10,502 nt of DNA, from NCBI GenBank assembly GCA_964649005.1, contig CAZYMD010000176.1, positions 1 to 10,502 on the forward strand, written 5' to 3'. The position numbers and the translations under genes were made by a program. The notes below the pieces were generated by a model. The model was not told the DNA's origin. It did no database searches and worked only from the letters and a program-made list of their open reading frames with translations. The stretch comes from CAZGMJ01 sp964649005. GTDB taxonomy: Bacteria > Planctomycetota > Phycisphaerae > Sedimentisphaerales > Anaerobacaceae. Shown one piece after another: positions 1 to 7,927 of the stretch. The number at the start of each line of letters is the position of its first letter. Within the stretch, counting starts at the first letter, position 1.

Positions 1-1714
1 TGCGGTCCCAGCGAACAACTGTGTTGACCTCGAATTGTGTGGGACCTACCTTGATCTTGCCAGTGGCTGTGCCCTGCGCCTTCTCGTATGCGGAGGCGTT
101 CGGCTCGGTAGACAGTGGTTCTATGACTCTACGTTCGAGTCTGGTGGTGCGACTGTTTTCTGCATGTCGCATTGTGGGGGTGGACCACATTCTGAGGATC
201 AATATCGGTGTCAAGACGAGCAGGGCCAGGATCATAAGGACCAGCATAATCGACCAGAGAGGGAAGCCTTTTCTTCTGGGGGCGTCTGACTTTGCGACGA
301 TGGTGAATGCCTTCTGTACGTCTGAGCGAGTCAAGACGATAAGGGCCCAGATTCCCATCGGCAGGCCGAGCAGGAAGCCTGCGTGGATCGGCAGGAGGGC
401 GAGAATGGCGGCGGCTACGGCCAGCCCGTGCGATCTGAGCCGGAGCATCCTGCGTGCGCCTGTGAGTATCAGCAGGCCGGGCAGGAATACTACGGAGATC
501 ACAGCCAGTTCCAGCATGCCAGGCAAGAAGCCAGGCAAACCGACACGTATGCCCACAAGTGTGAAAACCAGCACCATACCGAGCAAATCAATGCAGCCGG
601 TGACAATCAGACCGATTGCCGGTATTCGCACGCGTTGGTGTGCATTCTCGATATCATTCTCGGATGTTGAGGAGTCTTTCTTCCGGCCTGGTGCTTCCGG
701 CGGAAACTTCTTGGCAGGTTTCTCCACCAATGGGGCCATGCCGATTGCTTCGACGTCAGTCTTGACTTCGCTGACCTGCTGATAACGGCGGGCGGGTTCT
801 TTTTCGAGGGTGTGGAGGACGACTTCGTCGAGCCGGACGTCAACGTGCACTTTCCGCGAAGGCGGATCGAACCTGCCAAGTGGTAATTCGCCTGTAAGCA
901 TTTCGTAGAAGACGACGCCGAGTGAGTAGATGTCGGCGCGGTGGTCGACTTCGTGGGGGTGTTCGATCTGCTCGGGAGCCATGTAGTGGGGCGTGCCCAT
1001 ACGCTGGCCAGCCTGAGTCAGAGTCAATGATGCGGCCGGGCGATCCAGCAATCTTGCCAGACCGAAGTCGGCAATCTTAACCCGGCCCTTTTTGTCGAGG
1101 AGGATGTTTTCAGGCTTTATGTCCCTGTGAACGATGCCTTCTTCGTGTGCGTATTGCAGGGCGTCGCAGATTTGAGGGACGATGGCCAGAGCCTGTCGAG
1201 CGGCGAGTTCCTTGCCTAAAATAACGTGGCGCAGGTCTGTTCCTTCGACGAACTCCATAATGAAGTAGTACAGGGCCTGTTCGGTGTGGCCGAAGTCGTA
1301 AACTGTGACGATGTTGGGGTGATTGAGCCTGGCCAGCGAGCGGGCCTCACGGGTGAAACGCTCTGCAAAAGCCGGGTCTCGGCCAACCTCCGGCGGCAGG
1401 ATCTTGAGTGCGACGAGGCGGTCGAGCTGCTTCTGGCGGGCCTTGTATACGGCTCCCATGCCACCCTGGCCCAATAATTCGATTATCTCAAGCTGGGGAA
1501 ACTGCTCGGATAGCTCTTGAGGCTTCGGGGGGACAAAGCCACCTAGCGGCGTGGCTCCTGTAGGAACGGAGCCCTGTTCAGGAGAACGTGTATTCTGTGC
1601 CTTGCCCCCATCGGTTGGAAAGCCAAGCTTCATGAGGCATTGCGGGCAGACGCCCCCTGGAGCATTGGGCGGCATCTTTGAACCACATTGCGGGCATTTT
1701 TTCTCGTCGGCCAT
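1..1714 (-). CDS. Membrane-anchored Ser/Thr protein kinase with N-terminal zinc ribbon (3' end beyond window)
   Basis: A Hanks-type Ser/Thr kinase that transfers phosphate from ATP to protein substrates. It is read from an ATG at 1714, with AGGAG six bases upstream, and stays open for 571 codons to the left edge, so the C-terminus is missing. Residues 7-26 form a small zinc ribbon with cysteines 7, 10, 23 and 26. The kinase domain spans about 74-325: glycine loop LGQGGMGAVY from 81, catalytic Lys104 in VALK, Glu123, HRD at 196-198, DFG at 216-218 and APE at 246-248. All catalytic residues are present, so it should be active. About four hydrophobic helices follow, near 366-388, 398-419, 431-461 and 484-507, placing the kinase domain in the cytoplasm. 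It lies downstream of an ECF sigma factor in the same direction, the arrangement of planctomycete ECF/kinase pairs. The sigma factor as its substrate is an inference. No PASTA repeats are visible in the part present. Confidence 0.93.
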   Translation of the reverse strand, partial: MADEKKCPQCGSKMPPNAPGGVCPQCLMKLGFPTDGGKAQNTRSPEQGSVPTGATPLGGFVPPKPQELSEQFPQLEIIELLGQGGMGAVYKARQKQLDRLVALKILPPEVGRDPAFAERFTREARSLARLNHPNIVTVYDFGHTEQALYYFIMEFVEGTDLRHVILGKELAARQALAIVPQICDALQYAHEEGIVHRDIKPENILLDKKGRVKIADFGLARLLDRPAASLTLTQAGQRMGTPHYMAPEQIEHPHEVDHRADIYSLGVVFYEMLTGELPLGRFDPPSRKVHVDVRLDEVVLHTLEKEPARRYQQVSEVKTDVEAIGMAPLVEKPAKKFPPEAPGRKKDSSTSENDIENAHQRVRIPAIGLIVTGCIDLLGMVLVFTLVGIRVGLPGFLPGMLELAVISVVFLPGLLILTGARRMLRLRSHGLAVAAAILALLPIHAGFLLGLPMGIWALIVLTRSDVQKAFTIVAKSDAPRRKGFPLWSIMLVLMILALLVLTPILILRMWSTPTMRHAENSRTTRLERRVIEPLSTEPNASAYEKAQGTATGKIKVGPTQFEVNTVVRWDR

Positions 1715-1854
1715 GGTAGGCTCCTGTTTTCAGTGTATCTTTACGCCATTTACCTAAACAAAAAGGCCAACATGTTACAGGGAAAACAAAAATTCTTAGC
1801 GCGCGACGCACCCGTCTGGTCGCAGAATTCTATAAGGCTGAGCGTGAAATGTTC

Positions 1855-1944
1855 TGTTTAACAACTCTAACAAAACAGCCTGGATTCCCGCCTTCGCGGG
1901 AATGACAATAAGGACAATACAGGTTTTGTTAGAGTCTTTTAACA
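1855..1944. repeat. Nested inverted repeat: REP-like palindrome inside 22-bp terminal inverted repeats
   Basis: The outer arms are 1855-1876 and 1923-1944. They match in 19 of 22 positions, including a perfect 13-bp core (ACTCTAACAAAAC at 1864-1876, complement at 1923-1935). Between them sits a perfect 8-bp palindrome, ATTCCCGC (1884-1891), loop CTTC, GCGGGAAT (1896-1903). The centre resembles the common GTCATTCC...GGAATCCA class of bacterial intergenic REP-like palindromes. The element starts 17 nt after the sigma factor stop and ends 140 nt before the kinase start, so a transcript across both genes would carry a large hairpin. It could be a non-autonomous mobile element, an attenuator or an RNA-processing site. 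It has no clear U-tract of an intrinsic terminator. Confidence 0.75.
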
Positions 1945-1961
1945 CTTCGTGAGGGGCCGGG

Positions 1962-2711
1962 TTAACCTTGCAGTGCAGTGAATAGGCCGCAAATCTCCTC
2001 ATCGATCTGGTCCGGGGTAGCGACCGTCTGGGCTACTTCGTCCCTTAGAATCTCCTTGCAGCGTTTCCGAAGGCGGTGCACGGCTACACGTATCGCACCT
2101 TCGGTCATGTTGAGTCGATCCGCAAGATCGTGATAGGGAATGGCACTCTGTTCGGCAGTCAGATAGGCTTTCAGGTGCTCGAAAAGCTTCTGCCTGTTCT
2201 TTGCGGCCAGTTCGGCTTCCAGGCGATCCATCGTTCGTTTTAGAATGGTCAGCGCCCATGATTTCTCAAATAGCTTCTCAGGCGAAAGGTCGGTCGCTGG
2301 TTCGAGGGCGTATCGGTCTTCGGCCTCGTCGTAATTCAGGGACAGGATCTTCCGCCCCCCGCCGCGTTTCTTTGCCCTGATGTGCTTATACTGGTTGGCT
2401 ACGAAGTGCTTGAGGGCGGCCAGAAGGAAGGAGCGGAATTTCCCGGGCTTGGGCTGGACTTGTCGGAGGTATTTCTTTTCCAGGAGCTGGGCGAAGAAGG
2501 CCTGTGTATGATCGGCGGCCTCATTGGCATCGTGGCCCTGATGTCGCAGGAAGGCATAGAGCGGGAACCAGTAGGTCTGACACAACACACCGAGGGCCTG
2601 CTCATGTTTTGGAGCGGAACTGTCCCCCGCGGCCAGCACTACACTCCAGTGCGTGGTCGCAAACCGAGCATCGGGCTTGATTTGAGGATCAGGGTGTCTT
2701 GAATCCAACAT
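1962..2711 (-). CDS. ECF-type RNA polymerase sigma factor (kinase-associated, planctomycete type)
   Basis: A 249-residue sigma-70 family factor of the extracytoplasmic-function type, which directs RNA polymerase to a specific promoter set. The N-terminus carries the FATTHWSVVLAA signature (17-28) typical of the longer planctomycete/acidobacterial ECF group. Region 2 spans about 37-115, including the helix around YWFPLYAFLRHQGHD and the basic end KHIRAKKRGGGRK. Region 4 has a helix-turn-helix at about 193-218 (YHDLADRLNMTEGAIRVAVH). The ATG at 2709-2711 abuts the assembly gap, so its ribosome binding site is unseen and an earlier start in the gap cannot be excluded. The distance from this ATG to FATTxW is normal for the family, which favours it. 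The gene precedes a Ser/Thr kinase on the same strand. No anti-sigma factor is visible. Regulation by the kinase is inferred. Confidence 0.92.
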   Translation of the reverse strand: MLDSRHPDPQIKPDARFATTHWSVVLAAGDSSAPKHEQALGVLCQTYWFPLYAFLRHQGHDANEAADHTQAFFAQLLEKKYLRQVQPKPGKFRSFLLAALKHFVANQYKHIRAKKRGGGRKILSLNYDEAEDRYALEPATDLSPEKLFEKSWALTILKRTMDRLEAELAAKNRQKLFEHLKAYLTAEQSAIPYHDLADRLNMTEGAIRVAVHRLRKRCKEILRDEVAQTVATPDQIDEEICGLFTALQG

Positions 2712-2811
2712 NNNNNNNNNNNNNNNNNNNNNNNNNNNNNNNNNNNNNNNNNNNNNNNNNNNNNNNNNNNNNNNNNNNNNNNNNNNNNNNNNNNNNNNNN
2801 NNNNNNNNNNN
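2712..2811. other. Assembly gap (100 N)
   Basis: Exactly 100 undetermined bases, the conventional placeholder for a scaffold gap of unknown size. It hides the last codons of the HzsA-like gene, the sigma factor's ribosome binding site, and possibly more DNA. The frame happens to stay open across the Ns, which makes two genes look like one. Confidence 0.98.
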
Positions 2812-5279
2812 TGCTGATCGGTCTCGAAGACATCGATTGAGTCACGGTTCAGATCGAATTGAGCGGTTAATACGCCGAAACGTTTCATCTCGCGAACATA
2901 CTGGTTGTTTGGCTTGAAAGCAGTCATGCCGTACATAGGTTTCTGCGCCAGTCGCTCTTTGCTATTAACGATTCGCGCGAGCAGGTCACGATAGGATGGA
3001 TCATCTGTTCCGCTGAATTTGTACTGACAGCTCCCCCAGCCACCTGCCTCTTTGGGTAGCGGGCCAAGCAACAAAGGAGAATTATGAGGCTCGGATATGT
3101 TCAGCAGAACATGTGGTGAAAAGCGATAGTCGCCTTGCTGAACGATCCGTTCGTGAGGCGCGATATGCAGCGTCCTTCGAAATTCCTGCCGCTGCTGCTC
3201 TGAAATATTCAGAGGCAGAGGTGGAGCTTGCTTGCCCGCACCATGACACGTGCGACAGCGCCGGTTCAACACGGGAGAATAGAGAGCTGCGTGCAAAGAC
3301 CCCTCTCTGGATTGATCCTGGGCGTTGCGCAGAGCTGCATAAGTCCCTGCGTATGGCGCGCCGCTTTCGAGCCAGAGCCACACAGTCCGCCACTGCGAAG
3401 GCGATACGGTGACATCATAGTGCGATCCGTCTATCTTTTTCAACAGCTCGCTCGCCGATGAGCCTATAGTTCGAGGCTTCTGGTTGCCAAGACCATTGCG
3501 ACCGTCGGCAACCTGGTGCGTCGCCAGCAGCGTGTAGTAGCTGATGGACCATCGCACACCCAGGCCCTCCGAGAGCACAACGTGCCCATCGGGCTTCGCG
3601 TGGCTGTGACAGCTTACGCAATGCTCGTTTAGTACTGGTTGTACATCCCTGCGAAAATCCAGCACATCGGGCAATCCTTTGAAGGGCTCGATCTTGCTTG
3701 GTAGACGCTTGACTGCTCTAAGGGCGCCGCCGGCCAAAGGTGGTGGTGTCGATGTTCGATGCTCGTGACATCCGACACATCCGAGCGTCTCGCCCGGCAC
3801 AACGTTGGTAAAGCTCTGCATGCGCTTGACTGACATGTCATTTTCATCGAGAGCGACGAAAAAGACAGGACGTCCGGCGGGGACTTCGAAATAGGCCGAG
3901 CCGTCATCCTCCACAGGCACGATCCCTAAAACCCTCTCCAATATAAACGTGCCCAGCCACGAGGTCAGATCCATACCCCCGCTGAAATTGACCGGCTTGG
4001 GCAGAATCTCCAATATCAGCAGCTTCTTGATATCACCCGCTTTGATACCTTCCATATTCCTGCCGCTATAGACATCTGTCAGAATCATTCGCCCGTTGGC
4101 CTGGCTGGCGTCGGTAAGGCTCGCCAAAACTTTCTCGCGCGGACGTTCAACTACCGGTATTGGCTCGTGTATATTCGCATTGCCTTTATAGGTAAGAACC
4201 GGGGCAAAATTACCCGAGCGGGTCCCAAAGATAATCTGCTTATTCGAAGCCACTACGAAGTTGTCTTTGTCGATGGGCGTTGGATCGTTAAAATTCCCTC
4301 TGGGTGCGATCCTGTTACATCCACGATTATCATCAGGACCATATTTGGCCGCAATCGTACATAAAAACCCACGATGATCCGACCGGCCGTGACCGGGCGA
4401 ATCGATCGCTAACAGTTCATCCGCACCTGGAATTGGTTTGGCGTCTATATACAAAGGGTAGTGTTGCTGATTCCCGAAGTATGTCGTGACGTTAGAACCG
4501 TCCGGGCTCATTGCCCACAACTGATGATACCCAACCTGTGAGCGATCCACATATTCCCACCGCGTAAAAACAATCCGCCCATCGTGCAAAACCGCCGGTG
4601 TGTTATCGTGCTCGTTATTGAACGAAATGAGCTTCATGTCACCGCCCGATCTATCGCAACGAAACAGCGTGCCGACCTGGGTCATCCAGCAGCCGACCCA
4701 GCGTTGGCTCCGCGTCGAGATGAAAACGATGTCGCCATCGGGCAGATAAGTCGCCTCGAAGTCATCGTATGGCCCCTCTGTGATTCGTTTCAGCCCTGTA
4801 CCGTCTGTCTGGATTTCGTAAAGGTTGTAATAGTCCGTCCCCGATGGGCGATAGGAAAACAGAATCGTCCTGCCGTCATAATGAACGTGCGGATCTCGAA
4901 CGCCCCCGCCCTTGCCGTCCAGCAGAATCTTGACCTTGCCGCTTGCAATATCCAACAGGTACAACCTACTCTCATCTGGTTTGCCGTTGCCTGCATAGGC
5001 CTTGTGGTTCTCATCGTCGCAGTAGTAACCGATGTTGGCATACCAGTGTGGATCATCATAGGCCAACCTCGTCACAAAGACCACGCGCTCGACTCCAAGC
5101 TCCGCCAGGCGCCCCGCTCCAGGCCCGCCCTGAAAGAGCCGCTCTTCGGCCGGCAACAACTGACCACCAGCCTTCGCATTGGCAACGACCACACAGCAAC
5201 ACAACCAGAATATCAGGAACAATAAAGGCCCCACCCAGCCTTGCTGTACAGTGCTGCTCGTTCTGTCTTCTATCATCAT
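2812..5279 (-). CDS. Exported PD40-propeller, three-CxxCH protein resembling hydrazine synthase alpha subunit (3' end in gap)
   Basis: About 822 residues are visible. A signal peptide lies at 1-35 (hydrophobic 16-33, cleavage likely after ANA), so the protein is exported. TolB-like PD40 blades follow near 106-141, 153-186, 205-239 and 254 onward (YDGRTILFSYRPSG, LPDGDIVFISTRS, HDGRIVFTRWEY). Three heme c motifs follow: C501-C504-H505, C554-C557-H558 (in the DVQPVLNEHCVSCH context common in planctomycete cytochromes) and C675-C678-H679. Propeller followed by heme domains is the architecture of HZS-alpha-like proteins, which also occur outside anammox bacteria. No beta/gamma hydrazine synthase subunits are present, so hydrazine synthesis is not supported and the substrate is unknown. 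Only a few codons are probably lost in the gap. AAGGAG (5283-5288) lies 3 nt before the first ATG and 6 nt before the second (5276), which may be the true start. Confidence 0.85.
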
Positions 5280-5365
5280 ACGCTCCTTCCATCTGAGCTG
5301 AAGCAGCCAACACAGCCAAAACCTGACGGCCCACTATCATCGATCCTGCCTGGCGACTGAAATCT

Positions 5366-5394
5366 ATTATACCATCGGCAGACCGCTGAGTGAA
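5366..5394 (-). promoter_or_regulatory. Predicted sigma-70 promoter for the HzsA-like gene
   Basis: On the minus strand, TTCACT (5389-5394) is followed after 17 nt by a perfect TATAAT (5366-5371). Transcription would start near 5359, giving an untranslated leader of about 80 nt before the ATG at 5279. The -35 matches consensus in four of six positions. This is pattern recognition only. Confidence 0.42.
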
Positions 5395-5537
5395 GACGTC
5401 ACTGAGACTGTCGTAAGTGAGTGCGCCGAAGAACCGTAATCGCATATACTATGCAAGCAAGGCATCAAACAGGGCTGTAGTTGGACGAACGGAGGCATCC
5501 ATACTAAGGCACATATGGAGATTTACATCCATTTCGA

Positions 5538-5567
5538 TTGGCGAATTATATCAAAGGTTGCTATAAT
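5538..5567 (+). promoter_or_regulatory. Predicted sigma-70 promoter for the AsmA-like gene
   Basis: TTGGCG (5538-5543), an 18-nt spacer and a perfect TATAAT (5562-5567) lie upstream of the ATG at 5619. The predicted start near 5574 leaves a leader of about 45 nt that carries a strong Shine-Dalgarno, AAGGAGG at 5605-5611, seven bases before the ATG. Confidence 0.5.
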
Positions 5568-5618
5568 TGCCCTAAAACCAAGTGGGGCTGTACGCAACAA
5601 TAACAAGGAGGTTCAGAA

Positions 5619-7466
5619 ATGTTTTTTCCAAGATTCATACGCAAATGGCTGGCGATTCTACGTGGCGGTGTGGCGCCGCAGTTGATTTTCCTTTCGGTAA
5701 TGATGGGCTTCTGGTTCGGTCTTATGCCCGGCTGGTCGGGATTGCATACGCTGCTGCTCATTCTGGTGTTGATACTCAACGTGCACATCGGATTGTTTCT
5801 TGTGTTTGGCGGTCTTGGCAAAGCTTTGTGTTTTGCCGGGGCGCCGGTCCTTTATCATATCGGCGTGGCGATACAGAACAATCTGCCCGCCCTACCACGC
5901 GCGCTCAGTTCCATCCCGATCATCGGACTGACGGACTTTAGCAACTACTCCGTCGTTGGTGCAGTTGTCGCGGGTCCTGTTGTCGGCGCGATTGCGGGGC
6001 TGCTGCTGGCGCGATCCGTAATAGGATTTCGCAGGATGTTGCTCAAGCTCGAAGAGGGTAGCGAGAAGTTCAGGAAGTGGTATTCACACACATGGGTGCG
6101 AATCCTCGATAGGATACTGATCGGAAAGCGCACGAAGGACGCCAAGTCGCTGTTTACGGCAAAAACGAAATACATCCGCAAGGCTGGCCTGGTTCTCGTC
6201 GTTCTGCTCGTGGCGATGGTTGTCTTCGCCTCAAGCTATGTCAAGGATAGCAAGGTCAGGAACTACGCCGCCCGGACTCTCACCAAAGCTAACGGCGCGG
6301 AAGTCAATTTCCAGGATCTAAAGCTCTCTCTGCTCAAGGGCGCGGTCTCTGCAGCCGGTATCGAAGTCACCGATCCGCAGAATCCCAACAGCAATCAATT
6401 CTCTGTTGAGAAAGTCGAGGCGAACGCCAGCCTCTCGGACCTGCTGCTTGGCAAGCTCGTCATGCAAAACCTCCAGATTTCAAACGTCAAGTTCGATCAA
6501 CCCCGCTCGACGCCGGGTAAAGTAATCGAGAAGCCAGAAAAGAAACCGCCGGTCTTCGATCCGTGCGATTTCAAGGTCACAATCGAAGACATCGCAAAGA
6601 TCGAGACATACGTCAAGGACGCCAAGGCTCTCAAGGAGAAGCTTCAAAAGCTCCGCAAGTGGCTGCCAAAACCGAAGGACAAGACTGGTGAAATACCAGC
6701 CGAGCAGAAGCCCGTCAAGTACCTCGACTATCTAAAGGCTAAGACACTCACTCCACCCTCACCTCGTATCCTGGCGGAAAACACACTACTCGAAGGCGTG
6801 CCGATTAGCTGGGGCGTCTTCGGCAACAGCACGATAAAGTTAACGAATATAAGTGACGCTCCGCATGCGGCGAAGCTGCCCGTCGCCATCGAACTCAAAT
6901 CGAACGACACGAAGGCCCTTGTTAAAGCGGTAGTGGACTTCAACTCGCCGGACAATATTCCCACGGTCTCCGGGACATTCGAGGGTTTCGATCTCGGAAA
7001 AGCCCAGTCGGGCCTTAGCGACAACGCAGGGCTTGTGTTTCAGGAAGGTGTGTTTTCGGGAGCATTCAGAGGCCAGATCACGGCTCAGTCCATCGACCTG
7101 ACGATAGACGCCGACCTGGTTGGTCTCAAGGCCGCCTCGGGCGACAAGGGCATCCTCGGAATGGACGCAAAAACAACCGGCGAGATCTTCGGCGTGCTAA
7201 ACGAATTGAAGACCACTCTGCGCATAGTCGGTCCGGTCACTGAGCCGAGAGTCGTGTTCGACACCAAAGGGCTCACCGAGCAGTTCAAGCAGGCCCTCGT
7301 AAAAGCAGGCAAACAAAAACTCACTCAGGAAATCGACAAGCAACTGTCCGGGCAGCTCGATAAGGCGCTCGGTGACAAAGTCCCCGATGAGTTGAAAGAG
7401 ACTCTAAAGAAGCCCGGAGAACTGCTCAACGGATTAGGCGGACTCTTCAACAAGAAAAAGGACTGA
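5619..7466 (+). CDS. Fused TIGR03546/TIGR03545-type membrane and AsmA-like envelope protein
   Basis: 615 residues of unknown biochemical function. Residues 1 to about 155 look like the small membrane family TIGR03546: hydrophobic stretches at 21-36, 43-63 and 112-130, with the loop GLMPGWSGLHTLLLILVLIL (34-53). Residues from about 185 look like TIGR03545: one membrane anchor (189-207), then an AsmA-like extracytoplasmic part with the pattern 'AEVNFQDLKLSLLKGAVSAAGIEVTDP', given here only by its ends (AEVNF and EVTDP), then SVEKVEA and LQISNVKFDQPR. A charged helical, probably coiled-coil stretch lies at about 320-350, and a Lys/Leu-rich helical tail follows from about 555. The two families are known as a neighbouring gene pair in a minority of outer-membrane bacteria; here one frame encodes both. 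The C-terminal part is shorter than the usual TIGR03545 length of about 555 residues. An envelope role is inferred from AsmA likeness. The gene has its own promoter and RBS and no co-directional partner. Confidence 0.8.
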   Translation: MFFPRFIRKWLAILRGGVAPQLIFLSVMMGFWFGLMPGWSGLHTLLLILVLILNVHIGLFLVFGGLGKALCFAGAPVLYHIGVAIQNNLPALPRALSSIPIIGLTDFSNYSVVGAVVAGPVVGAIAGLLLARSVIGFRRMLLKLEEGSEKFRKWYSHTWVRILDRILIGKRTKDAKSLFTAKTKYIRKAGLVLVVLLVAMVVFASSYVKDSKVRNYAARTLTKANGAEVNFQDLKLSLLKGAVSAAGIEVTDPQNPNSNQFSVEKVEANASLSDLLLGKLVMQNLQISNVKFDQPRSTPGKVIEKPEKKPPVFDPCDFKVTIEDIAKIETYVKDAKALKEKLQKLRKWLPKPKDKTGEIPAEQKPVKYLDYLKAKTLTPPSPRILAENTLLEGVPISWGVFGNSTIKLTNISDAPHAAKLPVAIELKSNDTKALVKAVVDFNSPDNIPTVSGTFEGFDLGKAQSGLSDNAGLVFQEGVFSGAFRGQITAQSIDLTIDADLVGLKAASGDKGILGMDAKTTGEIFGVLNELKTTLRIVGPVTEPRVVFDTKGLTEQFKQALVKAGKQKLTQEIDKQLSGQLDKALGDKVPDELKETLKKPGELLNGLGGLFNKKKD

Positions 7467-7555
7467 TAGCCTTCACGCGCAGCACAACACGAAGCTGCGA
7501 CAAACTTTGCAGACTACAAACCCCGCAAACTGCTCTGAATCAGGGAACAGCCTGA

Positions 7556-7909
7556 CTACTTGCCGGTCTTCTTGTAGATGACCATCTTGGCCATCGTATC
7601 GGCGAAGGCCTTTAAGGGCTTCTTCATGTCAGGCACAGACGGATGATTAACCTCCATCTCGCCGCAGGTGATGTTCCAGACATCGAGCAGCGTCACGACC
7701 TTGGCCCGCATTTTGACGCCGCCAACTCTGCCGCGCTTACACTCGACCACGCCGTGCTTGCTCAGCGCCTGGATGACCTTCTGCAGATACCCGACAGAAA
7801 ATTTCAAGGCCTTGGCGATCTCGCCCGCCTGAACGTAGTTATCGCTTTTTCTTTTCTTCAGAAACAGGACTGTTTCGACAGCCATTCCAAAATCCTGGTT
7901 AAGCTTCAC
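7556..7909 (-). CDS. Rrf2-family transcriptional regulator lacking the Fe-S cysteine triad
   Basis: 117 residues forming a winged-helix DNA-binding protein of the Rrf2 family, whose members include IscR and NsrR. The helix-turn-helix is at about 26-52 (VQAGEIAKALKFSVGYLQKV), followed by the wing RGRVGG (59-64) and the family's LLDVWNITCGE segment (74-84). Rrf2 sensors that bind an iron-sulfur cluster use three clustered cysteines after this segment. Here only C57 and C82 exist, so cluster binding is unlikely. It is also slightly shorter than the usual 130-160 residues. The start is GTG (7907-7909), supported by GGAAGGAGG at 7915-7923 five bases upstream. The gene lies 18 nt after the aldo/keto reductase stop and is almost certainly co-transcribed with it. 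It may regulate that operon, but no operator was identified. Confidence 0.82.
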   Translation of the reverse strand: MKLNQDFGMAVETVLFLKKRKSDNYVQAGEIAKALKFSVGYLQKVIQALSKHGVVECKRGRVGGVKMRAKVVTLLDVWNITCGEMEVNHPSVPDMKKPLKAFADTMAKMVIYKKTGK

Positions 7910-7927
7910 GAGAGCCTCCTTCCAGAG

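Larger units (their letters stand above)
5280..5618. other. Divergent intergenic region
   Basis: 339 nt between the minus-strand HzsA-like gene and the plus-strand AsmA-like gene. It holds one plausible sigma-70 promoter for each direction, listed separately. The central part, roughly 5400-5530, shows no coding frame I would defend, no strong palindrome and no recognisable operator. Confidence 0.7.

Noticed and set aside
21..782. A 253-codon plus-strand open frame
   Set aside because: It is antisense to the membrane segments and C-terminal part of the kinase. The minus-strand frame carries all kinase motifs in register.
4584..5225. A 213-codon plus-strand open frame
   Set aside because: It is antisense to the PD40 repeats of the HzsA-like protein and has no supporting signals.
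2812..5279. Evidence for anammox hydrazine synthesis
   Set aside because: HzsA-like proteins are found outside anammox bacteria, no other subunits are present, and the expected Tyr after the first CxxCH is Thr.
7478..7499. Possible terminator hairpin after the AsmA-like gene (CGCAGC / GCTGCG)
   Set aside because: Only six base pairs with a ten-base loop and no following T-run; the convergent spacer 7467-7555 has no convincing intrinsic terminator.
7540..7555. TCAGG / CCTGA stem just beyond the Rrf2 stop
   Set aside because: A five-pair stem without a U-tract is expected by chance in a region of this size.
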